64,000 nt of DNA from Chrysomallon squamiferum (Eukaryota > Mollusca > Gastropoda > Neomphalida > Peltospiridae): the NCBI GenBank assembly GCA_012295275.1, contig CM022670.1, positions 29,957,938 to 30,021,937 of the forward strand, in the 5' to 3' direction. Below the pieces are notes generated by a model that was not told the DNA's origin, did not search any database, and was given only the letters and a program-made list of their open reading frames with translations. Numbering within the stretch: the stretch's first letter is position 1; every line of letters starts with the position of its first letter. The translations under genes were made by a program, and so were the position numbers. Below are positions 12,691 through 25,774 of the stretch, one piece after another.

Positions 12691-13650
12691 CATACTATTC
12701 ATAACGCATACCATTCATAACGCATACTGTTCATAACGCATACTGTTCATAACGCATACTGTTCATAACGCATACCATTCATACCGAATACTGTTCATAA
12801 CGCATACCATTCATAACGCATACTGTTCATAACGCATACTGTTCATAACGCATACCATTCATACCGAATACTGTTCATAACGCATACCATTCATACCGAA
12901 TACTGTTCATAACGCATACCATTCATAACGCATACTGTTCATAACGCATACCATTCATACCGAATACTGTTCATAACGCATACCATTCATACCGAATACT
13001 GTTCATAACGCATACCATTCATACCGAATACTGTTCATAACGCATATGTTCATAATGCATACCATTCATACCGAATACTGTTCATAACGCATACCATTCA
13101 TACCGAACACTGTTCATAACGCATACCATTCATACCGAATATTGTTCATAACGCATATGTTCATAACGCATACCATTCATACCGAATACTGTTCATAACG
13201 CATACCATTCATACCGAATACTGTTCATAACGCATACCATTCATACCGAATACTGTTCATAACGCATACCATTCATACCGAATACTGTTCATAACGCATA
13301 CCATTCATACCGAATACTGTTCATAACGCATACCATTCATACCGAATACTGTTCATAACGCATACCATTCATACTGAATACTGTTCATAACGCATGTGTT
13401 CATACCCCGTACTGTGCATACCGAATACTGTGCATACCGAATACTGTTCATAACGTATACCATTCATTCCACATGCTATTAATACCGAATACTTTTCATA
13501 AGACATATGTTCATACCGTATACCGTTCATATCGAATACTGTTCATAATGCATACTGTTCATAAGCATACTATTCATACCGAAAACTGTTCATAACGCAT
13601 ACCATTTATACCGTATCATACAGAATACTGTTTATAACTCATACTATTCA
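12691..13650 (+). repeat. Minisatellite with 16-bp monomers and a 32-bp higher-order unit
   Basis: About 60 tandem copies of a 16-base monomer. Two main variants occur: A, CATAACGCATACCATT, and B, CATACCGAATACTGTT. At the left end A alternates with a hybrid CATAACGCATACTGTT. From about 12850 to 13380 the strict alternation B-A dominates and forms a 32-bp higher-order repeat. The right end (13380-13650) is decayed, with shortened units such as catatgtt. No monomer array is open as protein. It lies in the intron, 0.5 kb from the transmembrane exon on its downstream side. Confidence 0.95.
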
Positions 13651-13669
13651 TGTTCGTAATTATGAGTGC

Positions 13670-13835
13670 GTGTGTGTATGTACGTATGTATGTATGTTTG
13701 TTTATATGTATGTATGTATGTATGTATGTATGCGTGTGTATGTATGTAGTATATATATTTATATATGTATGAATGTTTGTATGTACGTACGTAATTATGT
13801 ATGTCTGTATGTATATATATAGTTCCATGTCTATA
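13670..13835 (+). repeat. Imperfect TATG/TGTA tetranucleotide tract
   Basis: Long run of TATG with GCGTG, TACG and TATA interruptions directly after the minisatellite. Open frames on both strands here are Cys-Met-Tyr-Val or Tyr-Ile-His-Thr repeats and are artefacts of the repeat. Confidence 0.9.
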
Positions 13836-14051
13836 TTTATGCATATTTATCGGCATATATGTACACATATATATGCATATACAAACACACTGTTTAGGTC
13901 TATTTACATGTGTGCATGTGTGCGTATTAGTGTGTTAGAATGTTTTGTTTTCATAAGTATATAAGCGTATATATTAATCTTTGTCTTTTTAACGACACTG
14001 AAAAAAAGATAAAGAAGCAAACAAGTAAGCAATTAAATATATTAACAGACA

Positions 14052-14107
14052 TATAGATAGATAGATAGATAGAAAGATAGAAAGATAGATATATAGATAG
14101 ATAGATA
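14052..14107 (+). repeat. (GATA)n microsatellite beside the transmembrane exon
   Basis: GATA tetranucleotides with two GAAA interruptions, ending about 48 bases from the donor of the transmembrane exon. Confidence 0.9.
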
Positions 14108-14154
14108 ACAAGTTTTATTACACAGTTTTGTTAGGTACAATAACTACCACACAC

Positions 14155-14300
14155 CTTCTAAAATGCTTCTTGGCTCTGACGCAGTACTTGCAGAAGATGA
14201 TGACGCAGACAACGATGAAGAGTCCGCCGACTACGCCGGTTATCAGAATGATCAAGGTGATCACAGGGGACACCGTAGCTTCGCCGTGACCAATGTAGTT
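14155..14300 (-). CDS. Transmembrane-domain exon (residues 12-59)
   Basis: The exon lies between a ctctttcag acceptor and an AGAAG|gtgtgt donor, entering in phase 0 and leaving in phase 2. It encodes a short polar juxtamembrane stretch (NYIGHGEATVSP) followed by about 24 hydrophobic residues rich in Val, Ile and Leu, with Gly33/Gly37 in GxxxG spacing, then CKYCVRAKKHFR. The basic run right after the helix is a classical stop-transfer signal and predicts a cytoplasmic C-terminus. Cys43, Cys48 and Cys51 are possible palmitoylation sites (inference). Of the three frames only this one stays open and joins both neighbouring exons. A diverged tandem repeat and the 12.7-kb minisatellite flank it. 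Confidence 0.85.
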
Positions 14301-14394
14301 CTGAAAGAGCAATAAAAGCAGAGCAGGTGTAATGGCACTGGAATAATTTGTATGACAAAGATTTACAAATGTGACAGAGTACTCACTGAATCAT

Positions 14395-14625
14395 GAATTG
14401 GTGGATTTCGGAAACGTGAAAGAACAAAAGAGAATTGTATTTGGTTAATGGAATTACAGAAACGTGAAAAAAGAAAAGAAATGAGAAACATGACTATTGA
14501 ACTGAATTTCAGAAACGTGAAAAAAAAGAAGAGAAACGTTATTGTTGAATAAATTTACGGAAACGTGAACGAAGAAAAGATAAACGTAATTGCTGAATGA
14601 ATTAACGGAAACAGGAAAATAAATG
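14395..14625 (+). repeat. Diverged tandem repeat of roughly 55-65 bp units
   Basis: The phrase gaaacgtgaa recurs at about 14410, 14460, 14512 and 14560, with a decayed fifth copy near 14607. It is followed each time by A/G-rich sequence and then an attgttgaatgaa-like segment. About four and a half units can be aligned by eye. It sits about 100 bases from the acceptor of the transmembrane exon, within the first mapped intron. Confidence 0.75.
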
Positions 14626-14935
14626 TTCTCTATGTAACCAGAGAAGACATTAGCGAGAAAAATAATGATTTTCAGTTGCACTATCGTTTGAAATCGATCT
14701 GTCTCTATTACTTACACTGTGTTGATGTATTTTGTGTGACTTTTAACCTTCCTATTTGTCTGTCCATGTATTAATACAATCGTAATTTTTAACATACTTA
14801 CATAACACACACTCACATATTTCCCGGTTTTTACAAAATAAGGCATTATCATTATTGTAAGAGATAAAAAGCAAATCATCCCTATAAAAGTGAAAGAAAG
14901 ACCAAAGAGCAATAACAACAACAACAACAAACAAA

Positions 14936-14966
14936 CAAATAAATAAATAAATAAATAAATAAATAA

Positions 14967-15036
<70 letters not shown>

Positions 15037-15086
15037 AAGAAAATAAAATATAAAATAAATAAATAAATAAATAAATAAATAAAATA
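14936..15086 (+). repeat. Compound (AAAT)n(AAT)n(AAG)n(AAAT)n microsatellite
   Basis: Four successive pure or nearly pure motifs, all A-rich on the plus strand, over 150 bases. Confidence 0.95.
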
Positions 15087-15507
15087 ATAAAATAATAATT
15101 ATAAAAATAAATTAAATTAATGAATTATATATAGTAAACAAGGGTTGCTTAAAATGCGTGGTATGCTTCCTCCCAGTGTGCGCCTTTAAGTGTGTGTATG
15201 TGTGTGTGTCGTGTGTACGACTGTGGTCGAAAGAAAGTTTATTACAGTTTTAAATCACTCTATCTATATATATATATAAATGAAAATTAATATGTCAATG
15301 TAACAACTTTAAAAATGAAACCCATACTACATCCAATAACAACGTCTAAGTTGGCCTAAGTGTTATAAGTGTTGTACAATAATCAACTAGAACGCAGGCA
15401 GAATCACTCTAGTTTAATAAGTAAGATTAATATTGTACGACGCATAAATGTCCTCTGATGAGGTCACTTGCGATACATAACCATTCTCTTTTTTATTTTC
15501 TTGTGAG

Positions 15508-15900
15508 AGGGTTGAATCAGTTCTCACTGCTTGGCTTGAAAGTGTGAGTGATGTCAAAAATGACGATCGACATTGTTGGTTCCAAGTACGTTTTGTACGG
15601 TTCGGGTTGTATGCGGTCTGGTATTTTGATGCTGATAAATTACACCATGTGGCTGCTATTAGATTACAGGAAGGACAGACCCAGAATGAAATCGATGTAA
15701 TGCTAAACTGCCAGTTTTCGTTAACGATGACAGAGGTGTCCTCTGCTGCCCAAAGATCCCTCCCAACAACGTGGCTACCTACCGAACGCAATGAGCCGCC
15801 GTTCTTCTCCTCCGCAGTAGATATTCTGTCTACCATCAACTCTGAACTAATAGAACCTGCTTTAATCAGTGAAGACTACCTTCTGTCAGTCTACATGTAA
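15508..15900 (+). other. Unresolved open segment, possible terminal coding exon or gene relic
   Basis: A plus-strand frame is open for about 130 codons and ends at the TAA at 15898-15900. A pyrimidine-rich stretch ending tgtgag could act as an acceptor at about 15507. The predicted residues have a protein-like composition (for example DADKLHHVAAIRLQEGQ) with several Trp, but no family is recognised. The opposite strand is also open for 141 codons (15839-15414), with a possible acceptor ttctattagttcag and donor TCG|gtaggt. Base composition is clearly less AT-rich than the surroundings. An A-rich tail with aataaa-like words occurs near 16170-16210. It may be an exon on either strand, a retroposed copy or a relic; I cannot decide. 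Confidence 0.3.
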
Positions 15901-16708
15901 TGTTACATCAACCCTGGAACAACCGAAGATTCTTACGATAAAGGCTTAGGTAGCTTTCATCTGTACCATATTCAATTTTCATTCGCGTTGTTCAGATGTA
16001 ATTCGTGGTATTGCTATTGTAACTTTTGTGTTTGCCTTGGATGTGTGACATGCCGTCTAACCGTTTTTAATTGCATGTGCAATTGTGATTGTTCATCAGT
16101 CACATGCTTTTCACTTTTGTTTACATATTCTGTTCAAAATAGACTTGAAGAAGAAAATTAATAACAATATGAAATTAAATAAAAAAAGAAAAAAGAAGGA
16201 AAAAAAGAATATTAAGAGAAACTGTGCTAAACGAGCTGTGAGAATGAAGTTAAGTAGCACTTAGTCAAACACACTCGTGAGACAAAAACTAAATCAATTG
16301 GTAAAACGCCGCCATATTGTTTCCGCGTCATATGAGATGACTTTCTCTTGTAGCCTGTCCATTCATCTCATATTAATTACTCCCTCGGGCTAATCCATAG
16401 TGAAAAACAGATCTTGGCTTTTACATAAGGGAAAAATAATAACCTCATTTTTGTTCTTGGCGTGAGTATGGCAATAACATGTCCGTGTTTAAATAAATTC
16501 GTAGCATTTCCATAGAAAATTTATCGTAATAATAAAAAAATAAATAAATAAAATAATTAAATGAAAACATAAAACAACAGTGTATTACAAAAAAAGTTTT
16601 TTTTTTTGCATTTCGCATATTTTAATGAAATAGCATAAGCAATCCATGGAACACGTCCCACTATTTTTAATTTTCTTTCTCATTGTAATGAATGAAACTG
16701 TAATGTAA

Positions 16709-16842
16709 TTGTAATGTAAAAACTGATTAATCTCCACCATGGCGCCAAGAACTGACGTAAAGAACAAAAAATCAAGTCTTATTTCTTTCTTTTGTGTGTG
16801 TAATGGCAACATGGTGGAGATTATTCAGTTTTTACATTACAA
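16709..16842. repeat. Inverted repeat with 33-bp arms (MITE-like)
   Basis: The left arm 16709-16741 and right arm 16810-16842 are reverse complements over 33 bases with one mismatch (core word taatctccaccatg). A 68-base spacer separates them. No transposase and no clear target duplication were seen. Confidence 0.85.
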
Positions 16843-19800
16843 AATAAGTATCGTTTTCAGATACTTCATATAAGCAAAATCAAATTCCTATCTTAACCCC
16901 CCCAAAATCTCCCCCCTTTAATTTCCGGTAGAAAGAGATGAACAAAATGTCCTTAGGGAACATAATAATTGATAAAAACAATGCAGCATACGTCTGAAAG
17001 ACGATCGATAATAATAATGTGCTGGCCTCACAAATATCGGTTAATTTGGAATTCGTTTCAGTTACCTGTCATGAAGAGAGACGACGAAAACCTCACACTT
17101 CTTCATTATGAGAAACTACGTATTACGAAATCACAGACTATTAGTTCGTTAGATGTCGTTCATTAATCCCGAGAAAGAACTGACTTATTCTGATGTTTTT
17201 AAAATGGTATTAGGCTCTAGAAAATATGGCTGTTTTAAAACATTAAAAAATTAACCGTTGAGAGATTGTTGCATTATTTGTTAATTCATCAAATGCCGTT
17301 TATTAATGCTGTGCTACGACCGACTTACTTGAAAGGCTGTAAATTATTAATGATATAACTTCGGAGAATGCTTAGTTGAATTATGACATTAAAATGAGTC
17401 CGTGGAGAAATAGCAGACTTAAAGCACTTTAATGTATGAAACTGACAAATAAATGTCTATACTTTTCCAGGAAAATGTTTTTTGCATTTCAAAAGTTTTA
17501 CGTATTGATTAAATATGCTATCTTTTATTACAATATTCACTGTTTTTAAAGTCTGCTTGATTAATTTGATCGTAGTTGTCATTTTCTTTGATATCTGCTA
17601 TCTGTTGAATAAATAGTCATGGTCTATGAAATATTGTTTGTTATTTAAAATAGTCATTATCTCTTTAATATTGTTTGTTGGCTAGATTACTCATTGACTT
17701 TGATAAAATTTGCTAGCTAAAATTTTAATTGTTTATCATGTTGGTTTAACTGTATTAGTTCATTAAGACAGATATAATTTTCAAGTTCAGAGAATTCATT
17801 TAAGGTGACGAAAATCACATAACCCTATCAATAATAAAAAAGGAAAAAATCTTGCATCCGGAATTGAATACAAGGGGCTTGACCTTGTTGAGATTCTGTC
17901 TGAAAATCTTCCTTTTATTCTCTAAGAAAAAAGAACGATTAAAAGAATGTTCAGTATCCACTGCAGCTGGAGCTGAACTACTCGATCTTATCCGACGAGA
18001 CATACATCCATCTTTTTACAAAAGGTTCCACATGAAAAAGACAGTCATAACTGCTCATAAACAGTTATCAGTCGACTCAGTTAACAGAATGCAACATTAA
18101 CGTAATCGTTCATGTATCTAAGTTTTCCTGGAACTATTTACCTGTTAGCAAGATTTATTTATTTATATTTTAAAGTTGAAGAATGTTATTGAGAAGCAAA
18201 CACCAAAATAACTCCTTGTCTTTGTGTTACAAAATAAGTCATTTCGAGGCCACACAGACACCATTATTTATTCATTACAACATTGTGTGAAATATTTTCT
18301 TTAATGTATTCCTCTTGCTAATTTCACCTGCCTGGTATTTTTCCCAAGGTATTTCACCTGCTAATTGCACCTGCATACTGATAAATCCCTGACGTTAGAT
18401 TGTGCGTTGAAGAAAACTGAACAAACGAGTGTTTGTGAATCGTAGTGATATCGTGCACTGTTTGTACAGAGTGTCAAGAAGAGGCTTCGAAGATAAGTAG
18501 ACGTTGAAGTAAATAGTGGATCGAGTTAACAAGACAAGATCGGCGTTGTGAAATGACGATAATTCCTTAACGATCATGATAATAATGCAGCAGCAATAAA
18601 TACTACTAGTACTACTCCTACTATTACTACTACTACTACTGCTACTACTGCTACAACGATAAACGACTGAAACAAACGCTTCAGCTATTTCCTTCATACT
18701 TTACTGCTACCAGTACTATCATCACTGCTACTACTGTTATTACTATTATAACCAGTACTATTATTTCCTTTTCAGTTAACTACTACTATTTCTACTATTA
18801 CAACTAGTACTACTGCTACTGATATCTCTACTGCTATTGCTACTTCTACTACTACTACTACCACCTCTATAACTACTACTACTATGACGACTACAACTAC
18901 TACTACTACTATTAATACATAACTGCTACTATTACTAGTACTACACTACTTCTACTACTACTATTACTGCTTCTAATAATAGTAATGAGGATCAAAAGAA
19001 AATGAAGAATGTTTTTAAACACAACTATAGCAATCTGTCAGCCACAACATAACAAACGAAACACTGAAGTCACTGTAACATATGCTAAATGACAGAGCTG
19101 GTCATAACAACTACTTCACACAAACGTCAAGGTGAATCGTTAAGTAAGAGGTAATCTGGTGAAAATCAAGATTCTTTAATGTGTCTTGTTAAAAGGTCAA
19201 ATAAATTGAGCTTAATCGCTATAATTTAATCTTAATAATATGCAGAATTTTTCTTTTGTAATTGCTAGCAAGAATATAAGACTGAAACCACAGAATAGAT
19301 GTTTAAGACTCAGAACTGTCGCTTGTTAAGCACACGCCTTTACATGATCCTGCTGACTATTCCTGATATGGTTATTAACTAGGAGTAAATAATATTTTAC
19401 GGTGTACCTTTCGATAGTTGGGAGAATAGAAACAATAGTCGTTGCAGGAAACTTGATAGGAAGGGTATACAAAATTAATTTGCTACCAGACAATAAAAAA
19501 TTTCTTTAGAACCTTTATTGTTCCCGCACTCATACAAACGTACATACACACACATATACACGCACACGCACATGCATGTATGAATGTTATGAATGTATGT
19601 GTGTGTATGTGTGCTACTAGGTATGTTTATATTTATCTCCTAGTATGACACCTTATTGCTAATGTCTAAATCCGAGTCTTTTTATAAAAAGTTGCTTCCC
19701 TGACCATAATCGCTTCGAGTCAAAACGTGAATCTGAGTGCATCTCAAAATAGTCAAATTCCTCTAATTCCTTTCCTGATAGTCAAAATTTCCCATTGATT

Positions 19801-20580
19801 ATTGAAAAACTATACGACCAGATCCTTTTATAAGCAGCGCGGATAAATTAAATGAATCTTCAGACATCCACAATACTCTTCAAATCAAGGTCAGGGCGGC
19901 CAAAAAGAACTTGTCACAAACAATCGGACAAGCTTTAATATCCTTGTTTTTATACTTAACTATAAGCTAAGAAACAACAACAGTGGCAACTGCAACAACA
20001 ACTACAAAAGTGTCAACGAAACATTCTTGAAACCTCACAGTCAGACGGGGCCTAATGCATGTTAGTTCAGTTATTACTTAACACACTCAGTTAAAATTCG
20101 ACATACAGGGTATTAGCATTTCCATAGCTTAGTGCCTCATCACATCTCGCACCTTCCTTCACTGTAATCTACGGCTATTGGCTTATCTGGCACATGACGT
20201 CATTTGTCCACTAGCCTTATCTTGGAAATTTACAGACCTAACAGTGATTAGTAGCAGTCTCTCTGACGTTAGATCTTTGGTTTAGCTGAGTAATTATAAT
20301 AAATTTGCATGGTTCGCTGGTTATTGGTACATGTTAGTCGATGCTTGATATTCCCTTCAACAGCTGAAATCAATGAATTGGTAAATTACTATAATGTCTT
20401 CACTGACACACATACATGTTCCATTAATTCTGCTGATACAAAAATTGAAAAATAGTATGGCTGTACTTACGTTTGATGTAGATATATGAAAAACAGTTAT
20501 AACAAATACAACAAAAACAACAAAAAGCATCGATATTATCACTTGCATGGCAAACAGAAAAAAGGACAAACATTAAAATA

Positions 20581-20936
20581 CAGTGGTACCTTGACTTACG
20601 AGTTTAATTCGTTCCGTGACTATGCTCGAATCTCAATTTGCTCGTATTTCAAATAAATTTTCCTAAATGAAATTAACTGAAATACCGTTAATCCGTTCCA
20701 GCCTCTCAAAAAGAACTGCACAAAACGCAAGCACAACACAAAAGAGATGCTTCTGCGGCAATGTAACCACGTGAAATAAACGAGTGAGACACGGGATGCT
20801 GGCCGGATGCTTCGTTGTTCGTTGGGCCAACTAGCGGCGTCTTGTCTGAAGCTCGTTCGTAACTCGGTACTCTAAGCAAAAAATCGACCAGGCGACTGCT
20901 CGTATCTCGAAAAACTCGTAAGTTGAGGAACTCATT
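20581..20936 (-). mobile_element. Non-autonomous Tigger/pogo-type DNA transposon (MITE)
   Basis: The element begins cagtggtacc...acgagtttaattcgttcc and ends with the inverted counterpart actcgtaagttgaggaactcatt, flanked by TA on both sides (20579-20580 and 20937-20938), the target duplication of pogo/Tigger elements. Read on the minus strand, its 5' region (acgccgctagtt, caacgaacaac, catcccgtgtctcactcgtt) aligns with the better-preserved element at 40468-41130. All transposase coding sequence is missing. The right terminal six bases are decayed. Confidence 0.85.
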
Positions 20937-22891
20937 TATATATGTGTGTATGTGTGTATGTATGTATGATTGTATGTTTTCTTTGTTTTTTATGTTTTGT
21001 TTTTGTTTGTTTTTTGTTGTTTTTTTTGTCAGAAGAAAACAAAAATAATAAATAAACAACCCACCTAAAAACAAATAAACACAAAATAATCAGAATACAC
21101 CTTTCGAAAAAGAAAGTTAAAAAAAATTAAAATAAAATAAATTAAATTAATATTAAAAAAACAAAAATACTAATTAAATCAGTCATAAAACAACAGCAAC
21201 AAAGAACAAATAAAAAAATAAAACACAACCCCCCCACAACAACAAGAAGACTAAAAGGTAGAAAAACAATAACTGCGAATACTATGATAAATGAACAATA
21301 TCGATTCACAAAACTGCCATTTTAGTTTTCTGTAGAGATAATGAACGGGAAAATTGTATTTTCTTTTCTGATACACAATCAGATACAAAAATGCTCTTGT
21401 ATACACGAATGGCGTAAAAACAGTTAACGTTATTGGTTATGCGTCAATAAACATAGGTATGTTACAGCGTTTCATTCTAACGTTGCGGCGTCGTTTTGTA
21501 AAGAGTTTTTTTTAATAAACATAGTTTTCCTACAGAAAAATTTAACTAGTTAGTAGTAGATAATGGGTGTGTTCCAAATACACTCCACTAAAGATAGCAA
21601 TGACATTGTCGGTTATATAGCTTATACAGTAGTTACAAACTAGAAGAACAAGTCAACTTATTTCTTGATCACTTATTAATCGTTAGAGAAATCGAGTGGG
21701 TTAAACGTAATTTGTTTACTTAGTTTAAGGATTTGTTAATGTAATTATAAATTACACGGATATTAAAATGTGTGTGAAGCAAAACTGTTTAATACACCTT
21801 CATTTATTGCCTTTAACATGTTAAAGCAATGTCCAGTTAGTGTTTTTCCTTTATTTTTTAAAGGGAGTTTTATGAATGCAATAATAATAATATCTTGCTA
21901 GCCACTGCAAAAATACAGTTCATTAAAACAAATGAAATTCAGCGTAATATATTGCTATTCATCAAACATAAGTAAAAAAACCCAAAAACAAATCTAAACA
22001 AAACAAACAAAAACAAATATTGTTTTTTTAATGACAGATTTTATATTTATATTATAAAGAGTTTTAGCAAACTTTAATCATCGGTGGGTTTTCAATGTTT
22101 TCTAATATCTCATCGAATAATAAGAAAGATATCCCTCTGTCGCTAGTCATATACTACTCTTTTCTTTCTTTTTTTAAATTAACAGCAAGAGATCTTTTAC
22201 AGTTATTATCCCCAAAGCAGAAAAACACTTGCCATGGTCTTTGATAAGTTAACTGTTTTGCAAAGGATAGAACGAAAATAGGCGCACTGAGGAAAAAGGG
22301 CAATGTGGGCCACCATGTTTTTGTCCTGCACAGTTACTACAAAACAACAGCACGACCACACAAAGTTATCATTCCTTTATAATGTTCGTTGTAACTCTTT
22401 GATTTAGAATGTCATAACTATTCAATTCTTTTGTTTCGGAAAATAACAATTCAAACAGAAAGTTTAAGACTGATGTTGAATAAAGTCTTATTGTCTGGAG
22501 CATCTGTGTTATAAAAATTAATGACATCTTTTCAAAAGCACTTCGGAATCTTTGAATGACTTTCTCAGCAGTAATTGTCTTTTATGACGAAGTGAAAAAG
22601 TGATAACATGAATTTTTTTTTTTTTTAAGAGAAAGAATATCAACATAAAATTATATTACTGAAGTAATATTTGTTAATATGAAGGAAACAGTTATTGTTT
22701 CGTATGGTAAAAGCTTTGATCATACGTATTTAGATAAAAGTCGCCATCCTTTGGAGATGTGTTAATACTAAGATATAAACCTTCTACAACTGGGTAAAAG
22801 TGTTGTCAGCTGTTTATTTAAGTCTTAGTAGTTTGGTCGCGATGTGGTTGTTTTTTCTATGATTGAATGTAATTATTTTATTCAGTAACAG

Positions 22892-22948
<57 letters not shown>
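22892..22948 (+). repeat. (ACT)n microsatellite
   Basis: Nineteen or so pure ACT/TAC triplets followed by AAT triplets. Confidence 0.95.
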
Positions 22949-22949
<1 letters not shown>

Positions 22950-23050
22950 ATAATAATAATAAAAATAAACCGAATGAAATTGAAATAAAGAAACTGAGAG
23001 ATAGATAAAAGAGGTAGACCTAAACAGACGGTCAGAGATAGAGAGATAGA

Positions 23051-23054
<4 letters not shown>

Positions 23055-23148
<94 letters not shown>
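23055..23148 (+). repeat. (GA)n microsatellite, 94 bp
   Basis: Uninterrupted GA dinucleotides. The overlapping Ser/Leu-repeat frames on the minus strand are artefacts. Confidence 0.95.
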
Positions 23149-23149
<1 letters not shown>

Positions 23150-24196
23150 AAAAACTGAGTTCGAAAACAAGTAGATGCATTTTTGCTAAACAATCAAAGA
23201 TCAAGACTCTTTTTTTTTTAAATAGTAAGATTAAATAAAACAGGTGAAAACAAGCAAACAGACATTGAACCGCTGATGACACCGAGAACTGATATAATCG
23301 GTATAATTTTTTAACAAGCAAAATCTTTATTTCGCAAAACAAATGAACGAAGATATTTATATAGAAAAATAGAAATGATTAATTTGTATAAATCGGTCTC
23401 ATCATGATAAAGCTCATGTCAAGAAATATTTAAAAATAACACCATTAACAAAGAAGAAAAGATAAGCTTCTGTTCTTCCATTAAACATAGAAAAGGTCTG
23501 ACGTCTCTGTGTTAATTTTATTAGCTATTTCTCTGTCAGTGGAATTATACTCCTCTTCGACTAGTTCTAGTGTCAATCGATACTCGTTTTTTATATACCC
23601 ACATCTTAGGACATAGCTTTATTTCTACTGACTTTAACTAGTTTCTAAGCTTATGTGTAAGGACAAGCAAAATGCCAAGGACAATCTTTAGTCAAGCCCT
23701 GCTTGAAGAAAAATCCTCATCACCGGATAAGTAGAATTCCTTAAGGAAATCCTTTTTTTAACAGAAAAAAATTAAACAAAAAATCACGATTCTCCTTTTT
23801 TTTTTTTCAGGCTCAGTTTTTAACCTGACCTACATTGTTTCAAATTTAATTACTTTATAACCGTTAACTTTTTGTGATATATTTTTTTTTATTTCAGCTA
23901 AAAATTGAGTTGAATGATTTTGCTTGCCGGGTGTGTTTAGTTAAATAAGTGGCGTATGTGGGTTATTGAAAAAAGTATCTGTAAAGAGGTTGCTGTTTCT
24001 AAGCTTAGTGATGTTTATTTTTAACTGTATATATATATTTAAATAATATATTAAAGTTACGTCTGGACGAATCATTTTGTAATCTGTCTCTCTTTTTATC
24101 ATACACACGTAATGCACAGACGTTTTGTAGTATTTACATAACTATATAAGCATCTGTCTCTCTATATATCTGTATGTCTGTCTACCTATCTACCTA

Positions 24197-24229
<33 letters not shown>

Positions 24230-25774
24230 GTCTGTCTGTCTGTCTAGCTATCTATCTATCTAACCTGTACAGATAGTTAGACACAAAGACAGATACAATA
24301 AAAATAGAGGCGTAACATAATTATTGTCCAAATGTAATTTTACAATACACTGTTCATTCCAGCAGTTTAACTAATTGCTAAATTGATTTATTGCCTTCCA
24401 TCTTTTTTACTTGTTCGAGCAATAAAAACGAAACACATTATTATTTTTGCTGAACCATTCATTTCCTTTGGCCTTTGTAAGAAACATCTCCATTAGCAGG
24501 AAGTACATTTTATCGACTTTCTTTTTTCTTTCTTCTATCTCTGCTTCTTTGAGTTCATTTATGTAATTTAAATATAATTTACCAGACTTGGTTAGCTTTC
24601 TTAAGTAGTGGTTACAATCCATAATGGGGTTTTATTGTAAAACGTTTAAGACAGAATAACTTTTAAAAGCGTCATATTAATTATGAATGATAAAATGATA
24701 ATACCAATTTAGCCAATTATGAATACCGGACTGGATAAACAAAACATCGATTATCTCTTACAGTGAAGGTTCAATGAGATTATGCAGACGTGCAGGAAAA
24801 AAATAAAGAAATAAAAAGAGGTCTTCAGCTTGATTTGACACGAAATCGTTGTCAACGCACACAGGTTTGTCAGAACAATGGTCGCACTGGTAGCCATCAA
24901 TGGCCGAAATGACACAGCAGTTTTATATGCTGATAGCAATCGATGGCCAAACTGCTGCGGTGAAATGATTGCAAACATTCTTAGAGCAAGAATACTTTCC
25001 AAGTATTAACATTTACAAGCAATATTTAATCGACTTGTTTACTCAAAGAAAGTGCAGTTTCCTTGGTTACAACAATCCATGCACTACGTGGTGATGATAA
25101 TGAGATGACATATTATAATTCAGCCTATAGTGGACTGTTGCCTTCAGCCGCCTTCTCTGATAATGCTGATCAAATGAACGTTTTGATTAAGTTACATAGA
25201 TACATTCGTTTTAGTCTATGTGTTATAACTGAGTGAAAGGATAGGTCAGTACAAGCAATTAACACAGATAACAAAGTATAAGGATATAAATTTTAGTTCA
25301 GTCCTTCTAATATAATTATATGAAAAATATTAATTCTCTTCATCTTGAAGATAGAAAAAATATTTCTATATTATTCACAATATACAGAATGAGACATTGT
25401 TTTCTTGTTTTCAGAGCTAAAGAAAATATGTTAGACATGTGTTCATTATTTTTATTTCTAATTAAAAATAACTATGATGCTTAGAGCAAGTAAGAGAATT
25501 TCACGTCCAGACAGGAATTATAGAGTAATAATATTGTGAAATAAACGAGTTAGGATATTTTCCAGTGAACCATGATGAATGTATTGACTTTTACATAGCT
25601 TATTTCTGTATTACAGTATGTCGTAACTGTAGCCTTGAACTCCCGTCCATTGTATCTTAATAGGCTGAAATATCAAAACTCATTTTTTAAATCACTGGGA
25701 ATGAATTTGTATATTTGTTTGACTGTATGTATGTGTATGTAGTTTTAAGATTTTGAATATTCACTGTCTTTTGT

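Larger units (their letters stand above)
5195..14154 (-). other. 9-kb intron between the transmembrane exon and the tail exons
   Basis: This intron contains a GC-richer block with a CRE palindrome (5.88-6.3 kb), AAT/GAT and AAT microsatellites, a LINE reverse-transcriptase relic (8.7-9.1 kb), and a GA/CT-rich block at 10.94-10.97 kb. It also has the 960-bp minisatellite (12.69-13.65 kb) followed by TATG and GATA tracts. The short frame at 7514-7744 plus (76 codons) matches nothing I know and has no splice support that I can see. The remainder is unremarkable AT-rich intron. Confidence 0.6.

Noticed and set aside
12691-13650. CRISPR-like array
   Set aside because: Units are contiguous 16-mers without unique spacers, and the context is an animal intron.
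22814-23342. Long minus-strand open frames of Ser-Leu repeats
   Set aside because: They are translations of the (GA)n and (ACT)n microsatellites.
24407-25002. Minus-strand frames of 71 and 83 codons
   Set aside because: No recognisable motif, no flanking splice structure and low-complexity Lys/Glu or Ser content.
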